From positions 868,001-932,000 of the forward strand of contig NZ_CP011486.1 in NCBI RefSeq assembly GCF_001653455.1: 64,000 nt of DNA, in the 5' to 3' direction. The position numbers and the translations under genes are program-made. This DNA comes from Helicobacter pylori (GTDB lineage: Bacteria > Campylobacterota > Campylobacteria > Campylobacterales > Helicobacteraceae). The notes below the pieces were generated by a model. It saw nothing but the letters and a program-made list of their open reading frames with translations, did not search any database and was not told the origin of the DNA. Below are positions 1 to 7,987 of the stretch, piece by piece. How positions within the stretch are numbered: the first letter of the stretch is position 1; each line of letters begins with the position of its first letter.

Positions 1-1679
1 ATGTTTTAGTGAAAGCGCAAAACATCAGCTATGATAATGTTTCCACAAACGCTAATGGCACTAATCCACAAGAACAATTCAAAGAGCGCCTAGCCCTTTA
101 TAACAACAACAACCGCATGGATATTTGTGTGGTGCGAAAAAACAATCTCAATGACATTAAAGCATGCGGAATGGCCATCGGCAACCAAAGCATGGTGAAC
201 AACCCTGAAAGTTACAAGTATCTTGAAGGTAAGGCATGGAAAAATACAGGCATTAGTAAAACCGCTAACAACACCACAATCGCTGTTAATTTGGGCAATA
301 ATTCTACACCTACTAGTTCTGAGAGCAATACCACAAATTTACCCACCAACACCACTAGCAATGCGCGTTTCGCTTACGCTCTCGTAAAGAACGCTCCTTT
401 CGCTCACAGAGCCACTCCTAATTTAGTCGCTATCAATCAGCATGATTTTGGCACCATTGAAAGCGTGTTTGAATTGGCTGATCGCTCTAAAGATATTGAC
501 ACGCTTTATGCCCATTCAGGCGCACAAGGCAGAAATCTTTTGCAAACCTTATTGGTTGATAGCCATAATGCGGGTTATGCCAGACAAATGATTGATCACA
601 CAAGCGCTAATGAAATCACCCAGCAATTGAATGCGGCCACTGACACTTTAAACAACATAGCCAGTTTAGAGCATAAAACAAGCGGCTTACAAACTTTGAG
701 CTTGAGCAATGCGATGATTTTAAATTCTCGTTTAGTCAATCTCTCTAGGAAACACACCAACAATATTGACTCGTTTGCCCAACGCTTGCAAGCTTTAAAA
801 GATCAAAGATTCGCTTCTTTAGAAAGTGCAGCAGAAGTGGTGTATAAGTTCGCTCCTAAATATGAAAAACCCACCAATGTTTGGGCTAATGCGATTGGGG
901 GAACGAGCTTGAATAGTGGCGGCAACGCTTCATTGTATGGCACAAGCGTAGGCGTAGATGCTTACCTTAATGGGGAAGTGGAAGCCATTGTGGGCGGGTT
1001 TGGAAGCTATGGTTATAGCTCTTTGAGTAATCGCGCGAACTCTCTTAACTCTGGGGCTAATAACACTAATTTTGGCGTGTATAGCCGTCTTTTTGCTAAC
1101 CATCATGAATTTGACTTTGAAGCTCAAGGGGCTGTAGGGAGCGATCAATCAAGCTTGAATTTCAAAAGCGCTCTGTTATCAGATTTGAATCAAAGCTATA
1201 GTTACTTAGCTTATAGCGCCACAACAAAAGCGAGCTATGGTTATGACTTTGCGTTTTTTAGGAACGCTTTAGTGTTAAAACCAAGCGTGGGCGTGAGCTA
1301 CAATCATTTAGGCTCAACCAACTTTAAAAGCAACAGCAACCAAGTGGCTTTAAAAAATGGCGCGAGCAGTCAGCATTTATTCAACGCTAACGCTAACATA
1401 GAAGCCCGCTATTACTATGGGGACACTTCATACTTCTATTTGAATGCTGGAGTTTTGCAAGAGTTTGCGAATTTTGGATCTCACAATGCGGTGTCTTTGA
1501 ACACCTTTAAAGTCAATGCCGCTCGCAACCCTTTAAACACGCATGCCAGAGTGATGATGGGTGGGGAATTGCAATTAGCTAAAGAAGTGTATTTGAATCT
1601 GGGCTTTATTTACGGGCATAACTTGATTTCCAATGCGGGCCATTTCGCTTCCAATTTAGGAATGAGGTATAGCTTCTAA
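1..1679 (+). CDS. vacA: Vacuolating cytotoxin VacA, 3' part (p55 end plus autotransporter beta-barrel)
   Basis: The gene enters from the left edge, in frame from base 3, and ends at TAA 1677-1679, so about 558 C-terminal residues are present. VacA is a secreted pore-forming cytotoxin that H. pylori delivers by type V autotransport. The first 120 or so residues are the end of the p55 cell-binding domain, with the paired cysteines (DICVV and KACGM) conserved near the p55 C-terminus. A linker follows, then a beta-barrel of about 270 residues starting near NVWANAIGG (nt 875) and ending in the aromatic C-terminus MRYSF, the signature recognised by the BAM machinery. The sequence agrees closely with VacA as I remember it; signal region and mid-region type cannot be read because they lie outside. 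vlpC at 43.6 kb carries a related barrel. Confidence 0.97.
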   Translation, partial: VLVKAQNISYDNVSTNANGTNPQEQFKERLALYNNNNRMDICVVRKNNLNDIKACGMAIGNQSMVNNPESYKYLEGKAWKNTGISKTANNTTIAVNLGNNSTPTSSESNTTNLPTNTTSNARFAYALVKNAPFAHRATPNLVAINQHDFGTIESVFELADRSKDIDTLYAHSGAQGRNLLQTLLVDSHNAGYARQMIDHTSANEITQQLNAATDTLNNIASLEHKTSGLQTLSLSNAMILNSRLVNLSRKHTNNIDSFAQRLQALKDQRFASLESAAEVVYKFAPKYEKPTNVWANAIGGTSLNSGGNASLYGTSVGVDAYLNGEVEAIVGGFGSYGYSSLSNRANSLNSGANNTNFGVYSRLFANHHEFDFEAQGAVGSDQSSLNFKSALLSDLNQSYSYLAYSATTKASYGYDFAFFRNALVLKPSVGVSYNHLGSTNFKSNSNQVALKNGASSQHLFNANANIEARYYYGDTSYFYLNAGVLQEFANFGSHNAVSLNTFKVNAARNPLNTHARVMMGGELQLAKEVYLNLGFIYGHNLISNAGHFASNLGMRYSF

Positions 1680-1691
1680 ATGCCGCTTTTA

Positions 1692-1713
1692 AACCCATGC
1701 TTAGCCATGGGTT
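1692..1713. terminator. Inverted repeat just after vacA, possible terminator
   Basis: An 8-bp perfect stem (AACCCATG / CATGGGTT) with a 6-base loop lies 13 bases after the vacA stop. No T-run follows on the plus strand, so it is a weak intrinsic terminator at best. It sits between the convergent vacA and glycosyltransferase genes. Confidence 0.35.
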
Positions 1714-1831
1714 ATGGGGGATATTATAGGGTGAGATTGGGGGGAAACAATTGGTATAATGGTGGCACAAGCCATGCTAATGCATTTATTGATAAACCAA
1801 CCCCTAAGAGATTAGCCCTTAACAAGCCCCG

Positions 1832-2947
1832 CTAACGCAAACAAAAAGACTCTAGCTTTTTAAAAATCTTAAACAATATGTATTGTATGAGAAGTTTTTT
1901 ATTTAACTTGGTGTTTAAAAATTCAAAAAAATCTTTTTTGTTGTGGTTATTGAGTTTAGTAAAAGTTTCAATTGTACCCACTAAATTCTCAAAAGCTAAA
2001 GAGCTAAAAGAGGTTTTAAAAGCTACTTGGTGCCATTCTTTAGAATACGGGTAGCTAAAATGTTTCCAGGGCTTTTCATCAGCATAAAAATGCAACATGC
2101 AAGCGTCAGATTTTTTAGGTATCATTTTTGTCCCAACCATGCGTGGATGGACATTATACTTGCAAGGCATTTCTAAAATATGCCCTTGACAAACAAGCAC
2201 AAACAAGTCTTGCTCTGGCAACAAAAGCCCTTCATCTCTTGTTTTAAAAAAATCAATCAACTTTTCTTCTAGATTATGCTCTCTCCACAATGCCAAATTA
2301 ACCAGCATAAAACCTGCATTAAAAGGGTTTTGATATAGAATTTCCACTTCTTGAAAGGTTGGGCTTTTATGATTGAGTTTAACACCCATTCCTCTAGACC
2401 AATTAAGACGAGATGAAAACAAATCATTAGCGCTATGAATACCAACTAATGACAAATCTTCTTTAGTTGCCCCAAAATACTCTTTATCCATAGGGATAAA
2501 AAAACTCTCACTAATATCGCCCACAAACAAAGTATCCACATCAAACATGATAATCTTTTCATATTGGGGAAAAATACTCGCCAACAACAACCTGCATAAA
2601 ATCATTTTAGAAAAACGCTTTTTAGCGAAAGAATTGAGCCTTAAGAAAAGTTCAGAAACCAATTTAAAGGGGTAAGCGTTATTATTTGAAATATCACAAA
2701 ATTCAATACTAGAAAACGCGCTAAAAGGGGTTACAGTTTGCTTTAATTTTTCTGCATTTTCAGCGCTTAGATTATCTACCAAGCAATGGATTTGATAAAA
2801 AAGTTTCACCCCATCTTTTTCTCGCTTCGCGCAAGAAAGCATGGAGTATAAACTCACACTAGCAGGGATGCAATAATTATTGTCAAAAGCTACTACTATA
2901 GGGATAGTGATGCTTGAGAGTTGGGGGGGGGGGGGTAACAGATGCAC
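1832..2947 (-). CDS. Glycosyltransferase family 8 (LPS-type), phase-variable start
   Basis: About 371 residues, like GT8 galactosyl/glucosyltransferases of the RfaJ/LgtC type that build lipopolysaccharide outer core. The fold start is visible as IPIVVAFDNNYCIPASVSLYSML, the metal-binding DxD as FDVDTLFVGDI, and the family C-terminal pattern as LPEQDLFVLVCQG and HFYADEKPWKH. The acceptor cannot be predicted. A run of 13 C lies right at the 5' end. The only frame-matching start is GTG 2947, which has no ribosome site. A well-placed AAGGAG (2968-2963) instead serves GTG 2957, which is in frame only if the tract holds 12 or 15 C. The gene is therefore probably OFF or weakly expressed in this state. 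Some strains have such a gene between vacA and fecE and others do not. It is convergent with vacA. Confidence 0.85.
   Translation of the reverse strand: MHLLPPPPQLSSITIPIVVAFDNNYCIPASVSLYSMLSCAKREKDGVKLFYQIHCLVDNLSAENAEKLKQTVTPFSAFSSIEFCDISNNNAYPFKLVSELFLRLNSFAKKRFSKMILCRLLLASIFPQYEKIIMFDVDTLFVGDISESFFIPMDKEYFGATKEDLSLVGIHSANDLFSSRLNWSRGMGVKLNHKSPTFQEVEILYQNPFNAGFMLVNLALWREHNLEEKLIDFFKTRDEGLLLPEQDLFVLVCQGHILEMPCKYNVHPRMVGTKMIPKKSDACMLHFYADEKPWKHFSYPYSKEWHQVAFKTSFSSLAFENLVGTIETFTKLNNHNKKDFFEFLNTKLNKKLLIQYILFKIFKKLESFCLR
2923..2935 (-). repeat. Poly-C (13) phase-variation tract in glycosyltransferase start
   Basis: Thirteen G on the plus strand (C on the coding strand), four codons after the only in-frame start. 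Slipped-strand length changes here decide whether the Shine-Dalgarno-linked GTG at 2957 reads into the enzyme (12 or 15 C) or not (13 C as here). Confidence 0.9.
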
Positions 2948-3013
2948 TAAGTTTCACACAAACTCCTTGAAAATAAAAATAAACGAGACATTATAACTCA
3001 AAACTCTCTGTTT

Positions 3014-3784
3014 TTACAACGCATACACCACAAGCTTATTGTCATGCCAAATCGCTTCTAGGGGCGTGTCATAGAGCGTGCTTAAGTTGTGCGAAGTCAT
3101 AGCGATTTGCGTGGAAGCTTGCAAAAAAAGTTTTTTATCTTTGAGCATGACCACATGCGTGGAGTGCCTGGCAACCAAATTAGGGTCATGGATATTGACC
3201 AAAACGCTTAATTCTCGTTTTTTCATCTCCTCTTTAATCGCATCAAAAAAAAGGGCTTGATTTTTTAAATCTAAAGCGCTCGTAGGCTCATCTAGTAACA
3301 ATAAGGGCGTTCTTTGCAACAAGCTCCTGGCTAAAAGCACCATTTGCCTTTGACCGCCGGACAAATCGTTAATGCCTTGATCTTTCAAAGACTCTAAATT
3401 CAAGCGCTCTAAAATATTCGTGGCTTCTTTAATGTGCTTGGCTTTAGGGGTGGCGAATAGATTCAAATGCGTCGCTTTCCCCATTAAGACAAAATCCAAC
3501 ACGCTGAAATTAAACGCATAATACTCCACTTGGGGGATATAAGCGATTAGCTTGGCTTTTTCATAAGGCTTTAGGGGTAAAATATCCTTGTTACACGCCT
3601 TAATTTCAGTTTCTTCTAAAGGCTTTAAAAGCCCTAAAAGGCATTTTAAAAGCGTGGTTTTACCGGATCCATTAGGCGCTAAAATGCTGGTAATGCTGTT
3701 TTTTGGCACGCTAAAACTCAAGTGATCTAAAATGAGTTTTTGAGAATATTTAAAAGACAAATTTTTAACTTCTAAAACCATCAC
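3014..3784 (-). CDS. fecE: Iron(III)-citrate-type ABC transporter ATP-binding protein FecE
   Basis: A 256-residue ATPase of the FecE/BtuD class that powers import of metal chelates through FecD. Walker A is NGSGKTTLLK (about residue 40), the signature is LSGGQRQ (about residue 143), Walker B is LLLLDEPTSALD, and the switch histidine follows in NIHDPN. It overlaps fecD by 4 bases (ATGA-type coupling), so the two are co-translated. No substrate-binding protein gene is next to them; in Helicobacter the CeuE proteins encoded elsewhere are believed to fill that role, and in other species the system has been linked to nickel/cobalt as well as iron. Substrate assignment is therefore uncertain, family assignment is not. 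Confidence 0.93.
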   Translation of the reverse strand: MMVLEVKNLSFKYSQKLILDHLSFSVPKNSITSILAPNGSGKTTLLKCLLGLLKPLEETEIKACNKDILPLKPYEKAKLIAYIPQVEYYAFNFSVLDFVLMGKATHLNLFATPKAKHIKEATNILERLNLESLKDQGINDLSGGQRQMVLLARSLLQRTPLLLLDEPTSALDLKNQALFFDAIKEEMKKRELSVLVNIHDPNLVARHSTHVVMLKDKKLFLQASTQIAMTSHNLSTLYDTPLEAIWHDNKLVVYAL

Positions 3785-4764
3785 ACCCCCCTAGTTCTAA
3801 ATAAAAGCCACAGGAAAAAAGGCGCTCCTAAAACGCTTGTCGCAATGCCTACCGGCAAGTCATATGGGGTAATGGTTTTGGCTACCACATCCGCTAAAAG
3901 CAAGAAAAACGCCCCCATTAACAAAGAACTTAAAAGCAATTTTTGCAAATTCGCCCCAAAAAACAACCTCGCTACATGCGGGATCACTAACCCAATCCAG
4001 CCGATCGTGCCAGACACGCTCACCGCTAAAGCGCTCGCAACGCTCACGCACACCAAACACAGCGATCGTAACAGCACCGGGTTAATGCCTAAACTCAAAC
4101 TTTGCGCATCGCTCAAGCTCAATAAATTGATGCGCCACCTTAACAAAAAAAGCGGGATAAAGCCTAAAGAAAGCCCTATGAAAGCCACCAAGCAATCCTT
4201 ATAACTGCTTAAAGACAAGCTCCCTAAAAGCCATACGACAATCGCTTGCGCTTTTTGGGGGATCACAAAGAATTTTATCGCTCCGGCTAACGCTCCTAAA
4301 AACGCGCTCAACACCACCCCTGAAAGCACCAATGAAAGGACGGAATTGCCTAAAACCCTATTCATCGCTAAGACAGCAAGACTGGCTAAAATCGCCCCAA
4401 AAAACGCCAAAATGGCAATATTGGATTCAAAGATCGCTATCGCTGCCGCCACGCCTAGCATCGCCCCGCTAGAAATCCCTAATAAAAAAGGGTCAACTAA
4501 GGGGTTTCTAAAAATCGTTTGCATCACCACCCCACTCCCGGACAAACTCGCTCCCACTAAAAGCGCTAAAATCACTCGTGGTAGTCGTATTTCTAAAATA
4601 ATAATACTTAAAGAGCTCAGTTCTTCATTGTGTAAGAAATGGTTTTTCACATTCATAACCACTTCTTGCCATTCTTCCAAACTCAAAGACTCCCCTCCAA
4701 ACAACAGCACCACCACCGCTAAAATCACACAAGCTAAGGCGATATGATAGGTTTTAAGCATCAC
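3781..4764 (-). CDS. fecD: ABC transporter permease FecD (FecCD family)
   Basis: A 327-residue inner-membrane permease with about nine to ten hydrophobic helices, typical length for the FecCD/BtuC family. Diagnostic segments are [23 protein letters not shown] after the first helices, [18 protein letters not shown] in the middle, and [16 protein letters not shown] toward the end, the loop that contacts the ATPase. Only one permease gene is present, so a homodimer is expected. It overlaps the dehydrogenase gene upstream and fecE downstream by 4 bases each, forming a three-gene unit read from about 5.6 kb leftward. Confidence 0.93.
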   Translation of the reverse strand: MMLKTYHIALACVILAVVVLLFGGESLSLEEWQEVVMNVKNHFLHNEELSSLSIIILEIRLPRVILALLVGASLSGSGVVMQTIFRNPLVDPFLLGISSGAMLGVAAAIAIFESNIAILAFFGAILASLAVLAMNRVLGNSVLSLVLSGVVLSAFLGALAGAIKFFVIPQKAQAIVVWLLGSLSLSSYKDCLVAFIGLSLGFIPLFLLRWRINLLSLSDAQSLSLGINPVLLRSLCLVCVSVASALAVSVSGTIGWIGLVIPHVARLFFGANLQKLLLSSLLMGAFFLLLADVVAKTITPYDLPVGIATSVLGAPFFLWLLFRTRGV

Positions 4765-5609
4765 GCTTTCCTCCCAAGAACGATTAATCTGAATAAAGAG
4801 TCATACCACTTACTAGGGAGGATTTTATACAACGCTAATAACAATTGGGTTTTTAAGCCGATCAAATAACGAGGCTTGATTTTTTGACTCATGCTAAGAG
4901 AAACGATTTTTTGCGCCACTTCTTTAGCGTTTAAGGCTTTTTCATACACGCTCGCATAAAAAGTTTTAGCCGCATTCACTTCTAACGCATAAACGCTATC
5001 TTCGCTCTCAAAATTTTCAACTGAAAAAGCGGTTTTTTCCCAATTGCTTTTCACCGGCCCTGGCTCAATCAAACACACTTGAATGTTAAAGGGTTTAAGC
5101 TCTAAACGCAAGGCATCGCTATAAGCCTCTAAGGCATGCTTACTCGCGCTATAATGGCCTAAAAAAAGCATGCTCATGCGCCCTGCGATAGAAGAAAGGT
5201 TAAAAATCTTAGAATAAGGCTTGTTTTTCAATAAGGGCAAACAAAGTTGCACCACTTCGCAAAGGGCGAAAAAATTCACGCTGAATTGTTTTTTAACTTC
5301 ATTAATAGGCGTGTCTTCTACGCTCCCAAACATCCCATAACCGGCGGAATTGATTAAAATGTCGCAATACTCTTCTTTAGCGCTAATGTTTAAAAACACT
5401 TCTTTTAAAGCGTTAGAATCGCTCACATCAATATCAATGCTCTCGCACAACGCATGGTTTAAGGCTACGCACAAAGTCGCACGCCTAGAGAGTGCATAGA
5501 CCTTATACCCTTGATCTAACAGCATTAACGCACATTCTAACCCGATCCCAGAACTCGCCCCTGTGATAACTGCCACCTTTTGGCTTTCTTTTTTCTCTCC
5601 AACACCCAT
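4761..5609 (-). CDS. Short-chain dehydrogenase/reductase
   Basis: A 282-residue classical SDR. The NAD(P)-binding TGASSGIG lies at about residues 17-24, the NSAG motif near residue 88, catalytic Ser in [10 protein letters not shown], and the YxxxK catalytic pair in YSASKH; PGPV follows as in the family. The C-terminal tail is longer than in minimal SDRs and partly hydrophobic. The substrate is unknown. It is the first gene of a unit with fecD and fecE (4-base overlap), but that is common packing in this genome and does not prove a role in metal uptake. It corresponds to HP0890 by position. Confidence 0.88.
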   Translation of the reverse strand: MGVGEKKESQKVAVITGASSGIGLECALMLLDQGYKVYALSRRATLCVALNHALCESIDIDVSDSNALKEVFLNISAKEEYCDILINSAGYGMFGSVEDTPINEVKKQFSVNFFALCEVVQLCLPLLKNKPYSKIFNLSSIAGRMSMLFLGHYSASKHALEAYSDALRLELKPFNIQVCLIEPGPVKSNWEKTAFSVENFESEDSVYALEVNAAKTFYASVYEKALNAKEVAQKIVSLSMSQKIKPRYLIGLKTQLLLALYKILPSKWYDSLFRLIVLGRKA

Positions 5610-5684
5610 TATCTAACGCTAACCCTCTTATTATTTTTCTAATGCCTCTAATATTCACTTAATATTACTTAATTTTTACTAATA

Positions 5685-5718
5685 TATAGTTCTTGGAATG
5701 TTTTTTACAAAAAACATT
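5685..5718 (+). promoter_or_regulatory. Promoter and 5'-terminal hairpin of thioesterase gene
   Basis: A TATAGT -10 box at 5685-5690 predicts a start near 5697, which is exactly the first base of a 10-bp perfect stem (AATGTTTTTT / AAAAAACATT, 5697-5718). The message would begin with a hairpin, a layout that tends to protect RNA 5' ends. An AAGGAG ribosome site follows before ATG 5749. Confidence 0.5.
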
Positions 5719-5748
5719 TTTAACACCAATCTTAATTAAGGAGAAACA

Positions 5749-6273
5749 ATGCCTCAAATACAATCATCGCATTCCAATCATTTTGATTTCACTATAGACA
5801 CAGCGGATCGCACTAAATTATTGATGAGCTATTTAGTCGTGCCTACAACCGCTAATTTCAACAATGTCATGCATGGGGGGGAATTATTGAATTTGTTGGA
5901 TAAAGTCGCTTATGTCTGTTCGACTCGTTATTGCGCTAAAGGGACGGTCACTTTAAGCGTGGATGGGGTTACTTTTAAATACCCCATTCCTGTAGGGAAT
6001 TTGCTCACTTTTTTAGCCAGCATCAATTACGTGGGCAACACTTCGTGCGAGGTGGGGATTAAGGTTTTGAGCGAAGATATTAAAACTCGTGAAATCACGC
6101 ACACCAATTCATGCTATTTCACCATGGTGGCTGTAGAAAATGGCAAACCCACCCCCATGCCTAAATACGAGCCTAAAACAGAGGTTGAAATCCGCCGCTA
6201 TGAAGGGGCTTTGAAGCGTAAAGAAATGCGCACACGAGGGTATTTAAAAAGCGGGAAACACGAGGGTGCTTAA
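5749..6273 (+). CDS. Acyl-CoA thioesterase, hotdog fold (YciA/BACH type)
   Basis: A 174-residue single-hotdog acyl-CoA hydrolase. The family helix is seen as NVMHGGELLNLLDKVAY, with the catalytic acidic residue in LLDK and the conserved Asn/His before it. The strand motif TLSVDGVTFKYPIPVG follows. These enzymes hydrolyse acyl-CoA thioesters, usually as hexamers in the cytosol. The C-terminus carries a basic tail (about residues 150-174). A clear AAGGAG lies before the start. It is a single-gene unit, with the next gene convergent. Corresponds to HP0891 by position. Confidence 0.88.
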   Translation: MPQIQSSHSNHFDFTIDTADRTKLLMSYLVVPTTANFNNVMHGGELLNLLDKVAYVCSTRYCAKGTVTLSVDGVTFKYPIPVGNLLTFLASINYVGNTSCEVGIKVLSEDIKTREITHTNSCYFTMVAVENGKPTPMPKYEPKTEVEIRRYEGALKRKEMRTRGYLKSGKHEGA

Positions 6274-6298
6274 AAAGCAAAAAAGCGTGAGCGGTGTT

Positions 6299-6321
6299 TT
6301 ACCCCTACTAAAAAGGGGTAA
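6299..6321. terminator. Hairpin after thioesterase gene
   Basis: An 8-bp perfect stem (TTACCCCT / AGGGGTAA) with a 7-base A-rich loop. There is no T-run after it, so termination is only a guess. It abuts the right-end remnant that follows. Confidence 0.4.
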
Positions 6322-6552
6322 TGAAACCGCCCCTTGCTAAAGCAAGAGGCTTCCTAACTAAAGCGTCCCAACGGACGCTAACCAACGGATACTAACATGT
6401 GAAAGGCTTTGTTCTTTAAAGCCTGCATGGACATTTCTTGCCCCAAAAAGACTAGAGGTATTTTGCTACCTTTTAGTTTAAACATAACCTAACGGCTATG
6501 CACTTGCATCTTGCATCCTATAAAGGACGGAGTTTTTCGTGCTGTTAGAATA
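6322..6552 (-). mobile_element. Solo IS200/IS605-type right end with omega-RNA-like sequence, copy 1
   Basis: About 230 bases that recur, at roughly 85 percent identity by eye, at 32940-33172. Read on the minus strand the copy ends with an imperfect stem carrying one unpaired position (about 6329-6350: GCC/GGC then CTTGC/GCAAG around TAAA) followed by GGTTTCA, the layout of subterminal hairpins of IS605-family elements, in which this stretch also forms the last codons of tnpB and the 3' end of its guide (omega) RNA. Upstream are further short stems, such as TAGCC-type pairs around GTTA and a TCTTTTTAG/CTAAAAGA pair. No tnpA or tnpB reading frame is present here, so it is a remnant or a stand-alone RNA locus. 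Confidence 0.55.
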
Positions 6553-6587
6553 AAACAAGTTAAGCGTTATTAATGGTGTGGGTGGGT

Positions 6588-6858
6588 TCAAAACAATTCA
6601 CTATGACTGCCTAGTCTTAATAATAAGAGAATATTTTCTTGTTTTTAGATTTTATAGACAAGCAATAAATCCGGTTTGAGGTGGCATCCCCTAAAATCTT
6701 TTAAACTGCCTTTGAGCGGGTGGTCTTTGTATTTGGGATCTAGGGGGTTGCTCTTTGGCTAAATTTTCAACCACTTTATACAAGCTTTAAATCAAACCCA
6801 TTTTAACAAGGATTTTCAGATCCTTATCAAATTTTTTACTCGTTTCAATCACCAGCAT
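6588..6858 (-). pseudogene. YafQ-family toxin remnant, frameshifted (module 1)
   Basis: Reading from ATG 6858 gives MLVIETSKKFDKDLKILVK, the start of a YafQ-type RNase toxin, but a stop comes at codon 24. One A is missing from an A-run, two bases are missing shortly after, and an extra C sits in a CCCCC run, so later parts (KYKDHPLKG-like, then GSHSELF-like) are recognisable only in other frames. The partner antitoxin gene upstream is intact. By position this is the HP0892 locus. Confidence 0.8.
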
Positions 6859-6871
6859 TTTTTAATCTTAT

Positions 6872-7162
6872 CTATAAATTTTCACAATGCTTTTTAAAAT
6901 CCTCCATGTTTTTAAAATAAAGGTGGTTCTTGGTATCTTTAGCCCTTGCTAAGATTTCTCGCTCTTCTTCTATGGTGTATCCATTTTCGGTTAGGTTTAA
7001 TTCTTTGAGTTGGATCGCTTTTTTAATCCTTTGTTTTTGAGCTTGGATTTCTTTCAATTTTTCTAACGCCTTTTTTTGCTTGGTCTTTATAGAATTTAAA
7101 AAGTTAAAAAGCTGTTTTTCGCTGTATTTAGTGTAGTCTTTTTTGGCAGTGGTGTTGGGCAT
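6872..7162 (-). CDS. Antitoxin of YafQ-type module 1
   Basis: A 96-residue, highly charged and helical protein with the N-terminus MPNTTAKKDYTKYSEKQLFN shared with the neighbouring antitoxin of module 2. In the paired toxin-antitoxin systems of this family the antitoxin wraps around the toxin and binds the promoter. The middle (about residues 25-55) looks like a coiled coil, and the tail (SIEDF-like: NMEDFKKHCENL) is the likely toxin-binding segment. It lies 13 bases before a dead toxin gene, so it is now an orphan that might still cross-neutralise module 2. Own promoter at 7195-7200. Confidence 0.85.
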   Translation of the reverse strand: MPNTTAKKDYTKYSEKQLFNFLNSIKTKQKKALEKLKEIQAQKQRIKKAIQLKELNLTENGYTIEEEREILARAKDTKNHLYFKNMEDFKKHCENL

Positions 7163-7194
7163 GTTGATTCCTTTGTTAAAATTAAGACAGATTC

Positions 7195-7200
7195 ATTATA
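7195..7200 (-). promoter_or_regulatory. Extended -10 promoter of antitoxin module 1
   Basis: TGTTATAAT on the minus strand (TGn extension plus perfect TATAAT) 33 bases before the ATG; AAAGGA is the ribosome site. Module 2 has the equivalent TATAAT at 7864-7859, while module 3 has a decayed TATCAT. Confidence 0.65.
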
Positions 7201-7207
7201 ACATGCT

Positions 7208-7474
7208 TCAAAACAACTCGCTATGACTGCCTAGTCTTAATAAAATAAGCTCATCATCTTTGATCAAATAAATAAGCAAAATATCAGCTTTAATGTGGCA
7301 TTCTCTATAAGGCTTCCAAACTCCCTTTAAAGCATGATCTTTAAATTGGGGGGGTAGCGACTCTTTTTTTCTTAGAGCTAGGATAACTTCATTCAAAACG
7401 CTATCATCAAACCCATTTTTAACAAGTTTTTTAAAATCTTTTTTATAAAGGATATGGTGCTTAATTTTCAGCAT
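7208..7474 (-). CDS. YafQ/RelE-superfamily mRNA interferase toxin (HP0894 type)
   Basis: An 88-residue basic protein matching the H. pylori HP0894 toxin, a ribosome-linked or free mRNA endonuclease of the RelE/YafQ fold. Visible family features are the N-terminal helix KKDFKKLVKNGFDD, the strand DHALKGVWKPYRECHI, the ILLIYLI strand and the C-terminal LRLGSHSELF with the catalytic His. The start overlaps the antitoxin end by 14 bases, giving translational coupling. It is the only intact toxin of three copies here: copies at 6588-6858 and 9267-9532 are broken. Confidence 0.92.
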   Translation of the reverse strand: MLKIKHHILYKKDFKKLVKNGFDDSVLNEVILALRKKESLPPQFKDHALKGVWKPYRECHIKADILLIYLIKDDELILLRLGSHSELF

Positions 7475-7832
7475 TCACTTCCTTTTTGATTTCATTTGCC
7501 CATGCAGAAAAGTCTTCAATAGCTTCTAAGTTTTCACCATTTAACGCTTCTCTCATGGCTTGTTGCGTTTCAAGGTTTGGGGTTTCATGCCCAAAACAAC
7601 AATCTTTTTTATCACCAAAAGCTTGGCTGATTTTTTGCAAAAGCTCATTGGCTGCGTCCAACTTATCCTTAAAGTTTTTGTCTCTTTTTTCTAATTCTTT
7701 AGCCATTTTTTCTTTGAAAAAAAGCCTATCCTCTTGCATTTTTTTGATTTTTTGTTCTAATTTGTTGATCAAGTTAAAAAGCTGTTTTTCGCTGTATTTA
7801 GTGTAATCTTTTTTGGCAGTGGTGTTGGGCAT
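7461..7832 (-). CDS. Antitoxin partner of YafQ-type toxin (HP0895 type)
   Basis: A 123-residue antitoxin with the shared N-terminus MPNTTAKKDYTKYSEKQLFN, a coiled-coil-like stretch (about residues 20-70, EQKIKKMQ to ANELLQKI) and an acidic C-terminal toxin-binding region (ETPNLETQQAMREALNGENL, IEDFSAWANEIKK). The toxin gene starts inside its last codons. A TATAAT box at 7864-7859 and AAAGGAATC before the ATG provide expression. The C-terminal half is nearly repeated in the broken antitoxin at 9519-9882, so modules 2 and 3 are close relatives. Confidence 0.9.
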   Translation of the reverse strand: MPNTTAKKDYTKYSEKQLFNLINKLEQKIKKMQEDRLFFKEKMAKELEKRDKNFKDKLDAANELLQKISQAFGDKKDCCFGHETPNLETQQAMREALNGENLEAIEDFSAWANEIKKEVNAEN

Positions 7833-7955
7833 GTTGATTCCTTTAAAAATATTGGTTCATTATAGCGCAAGCGATAGAGTGGGATTGAAAACGCCTTTGA
7901 GTGTTTTTTATGATTAGCGTTTGAAAATAACAACTTTGTTTTGTAAAAAGCAAAA

Positions 7956-7987
7956 AGATTAAAAGATTAAAAGATTAAAAGATTAAA
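7956..7987. repeat. Four tandem copies of an 8-bp unit at the relaxase stop codon
   Basis: The unit AGATTAAA is repeated four times without error. The relaxase stop codon (7977-7975) lies inside it. Eight is not a multiple of three, so a change in copy number would alter the frame and C-terminus of that protein. Confidence 0.85.

Noticed and set aside
7486-7806. Open frame on the plus strand over the antitoxin gene
   Set aside because: It is the complement of a clearly coding antitoxin; its Ser/Leu/Phe-rich translation is a shadow.
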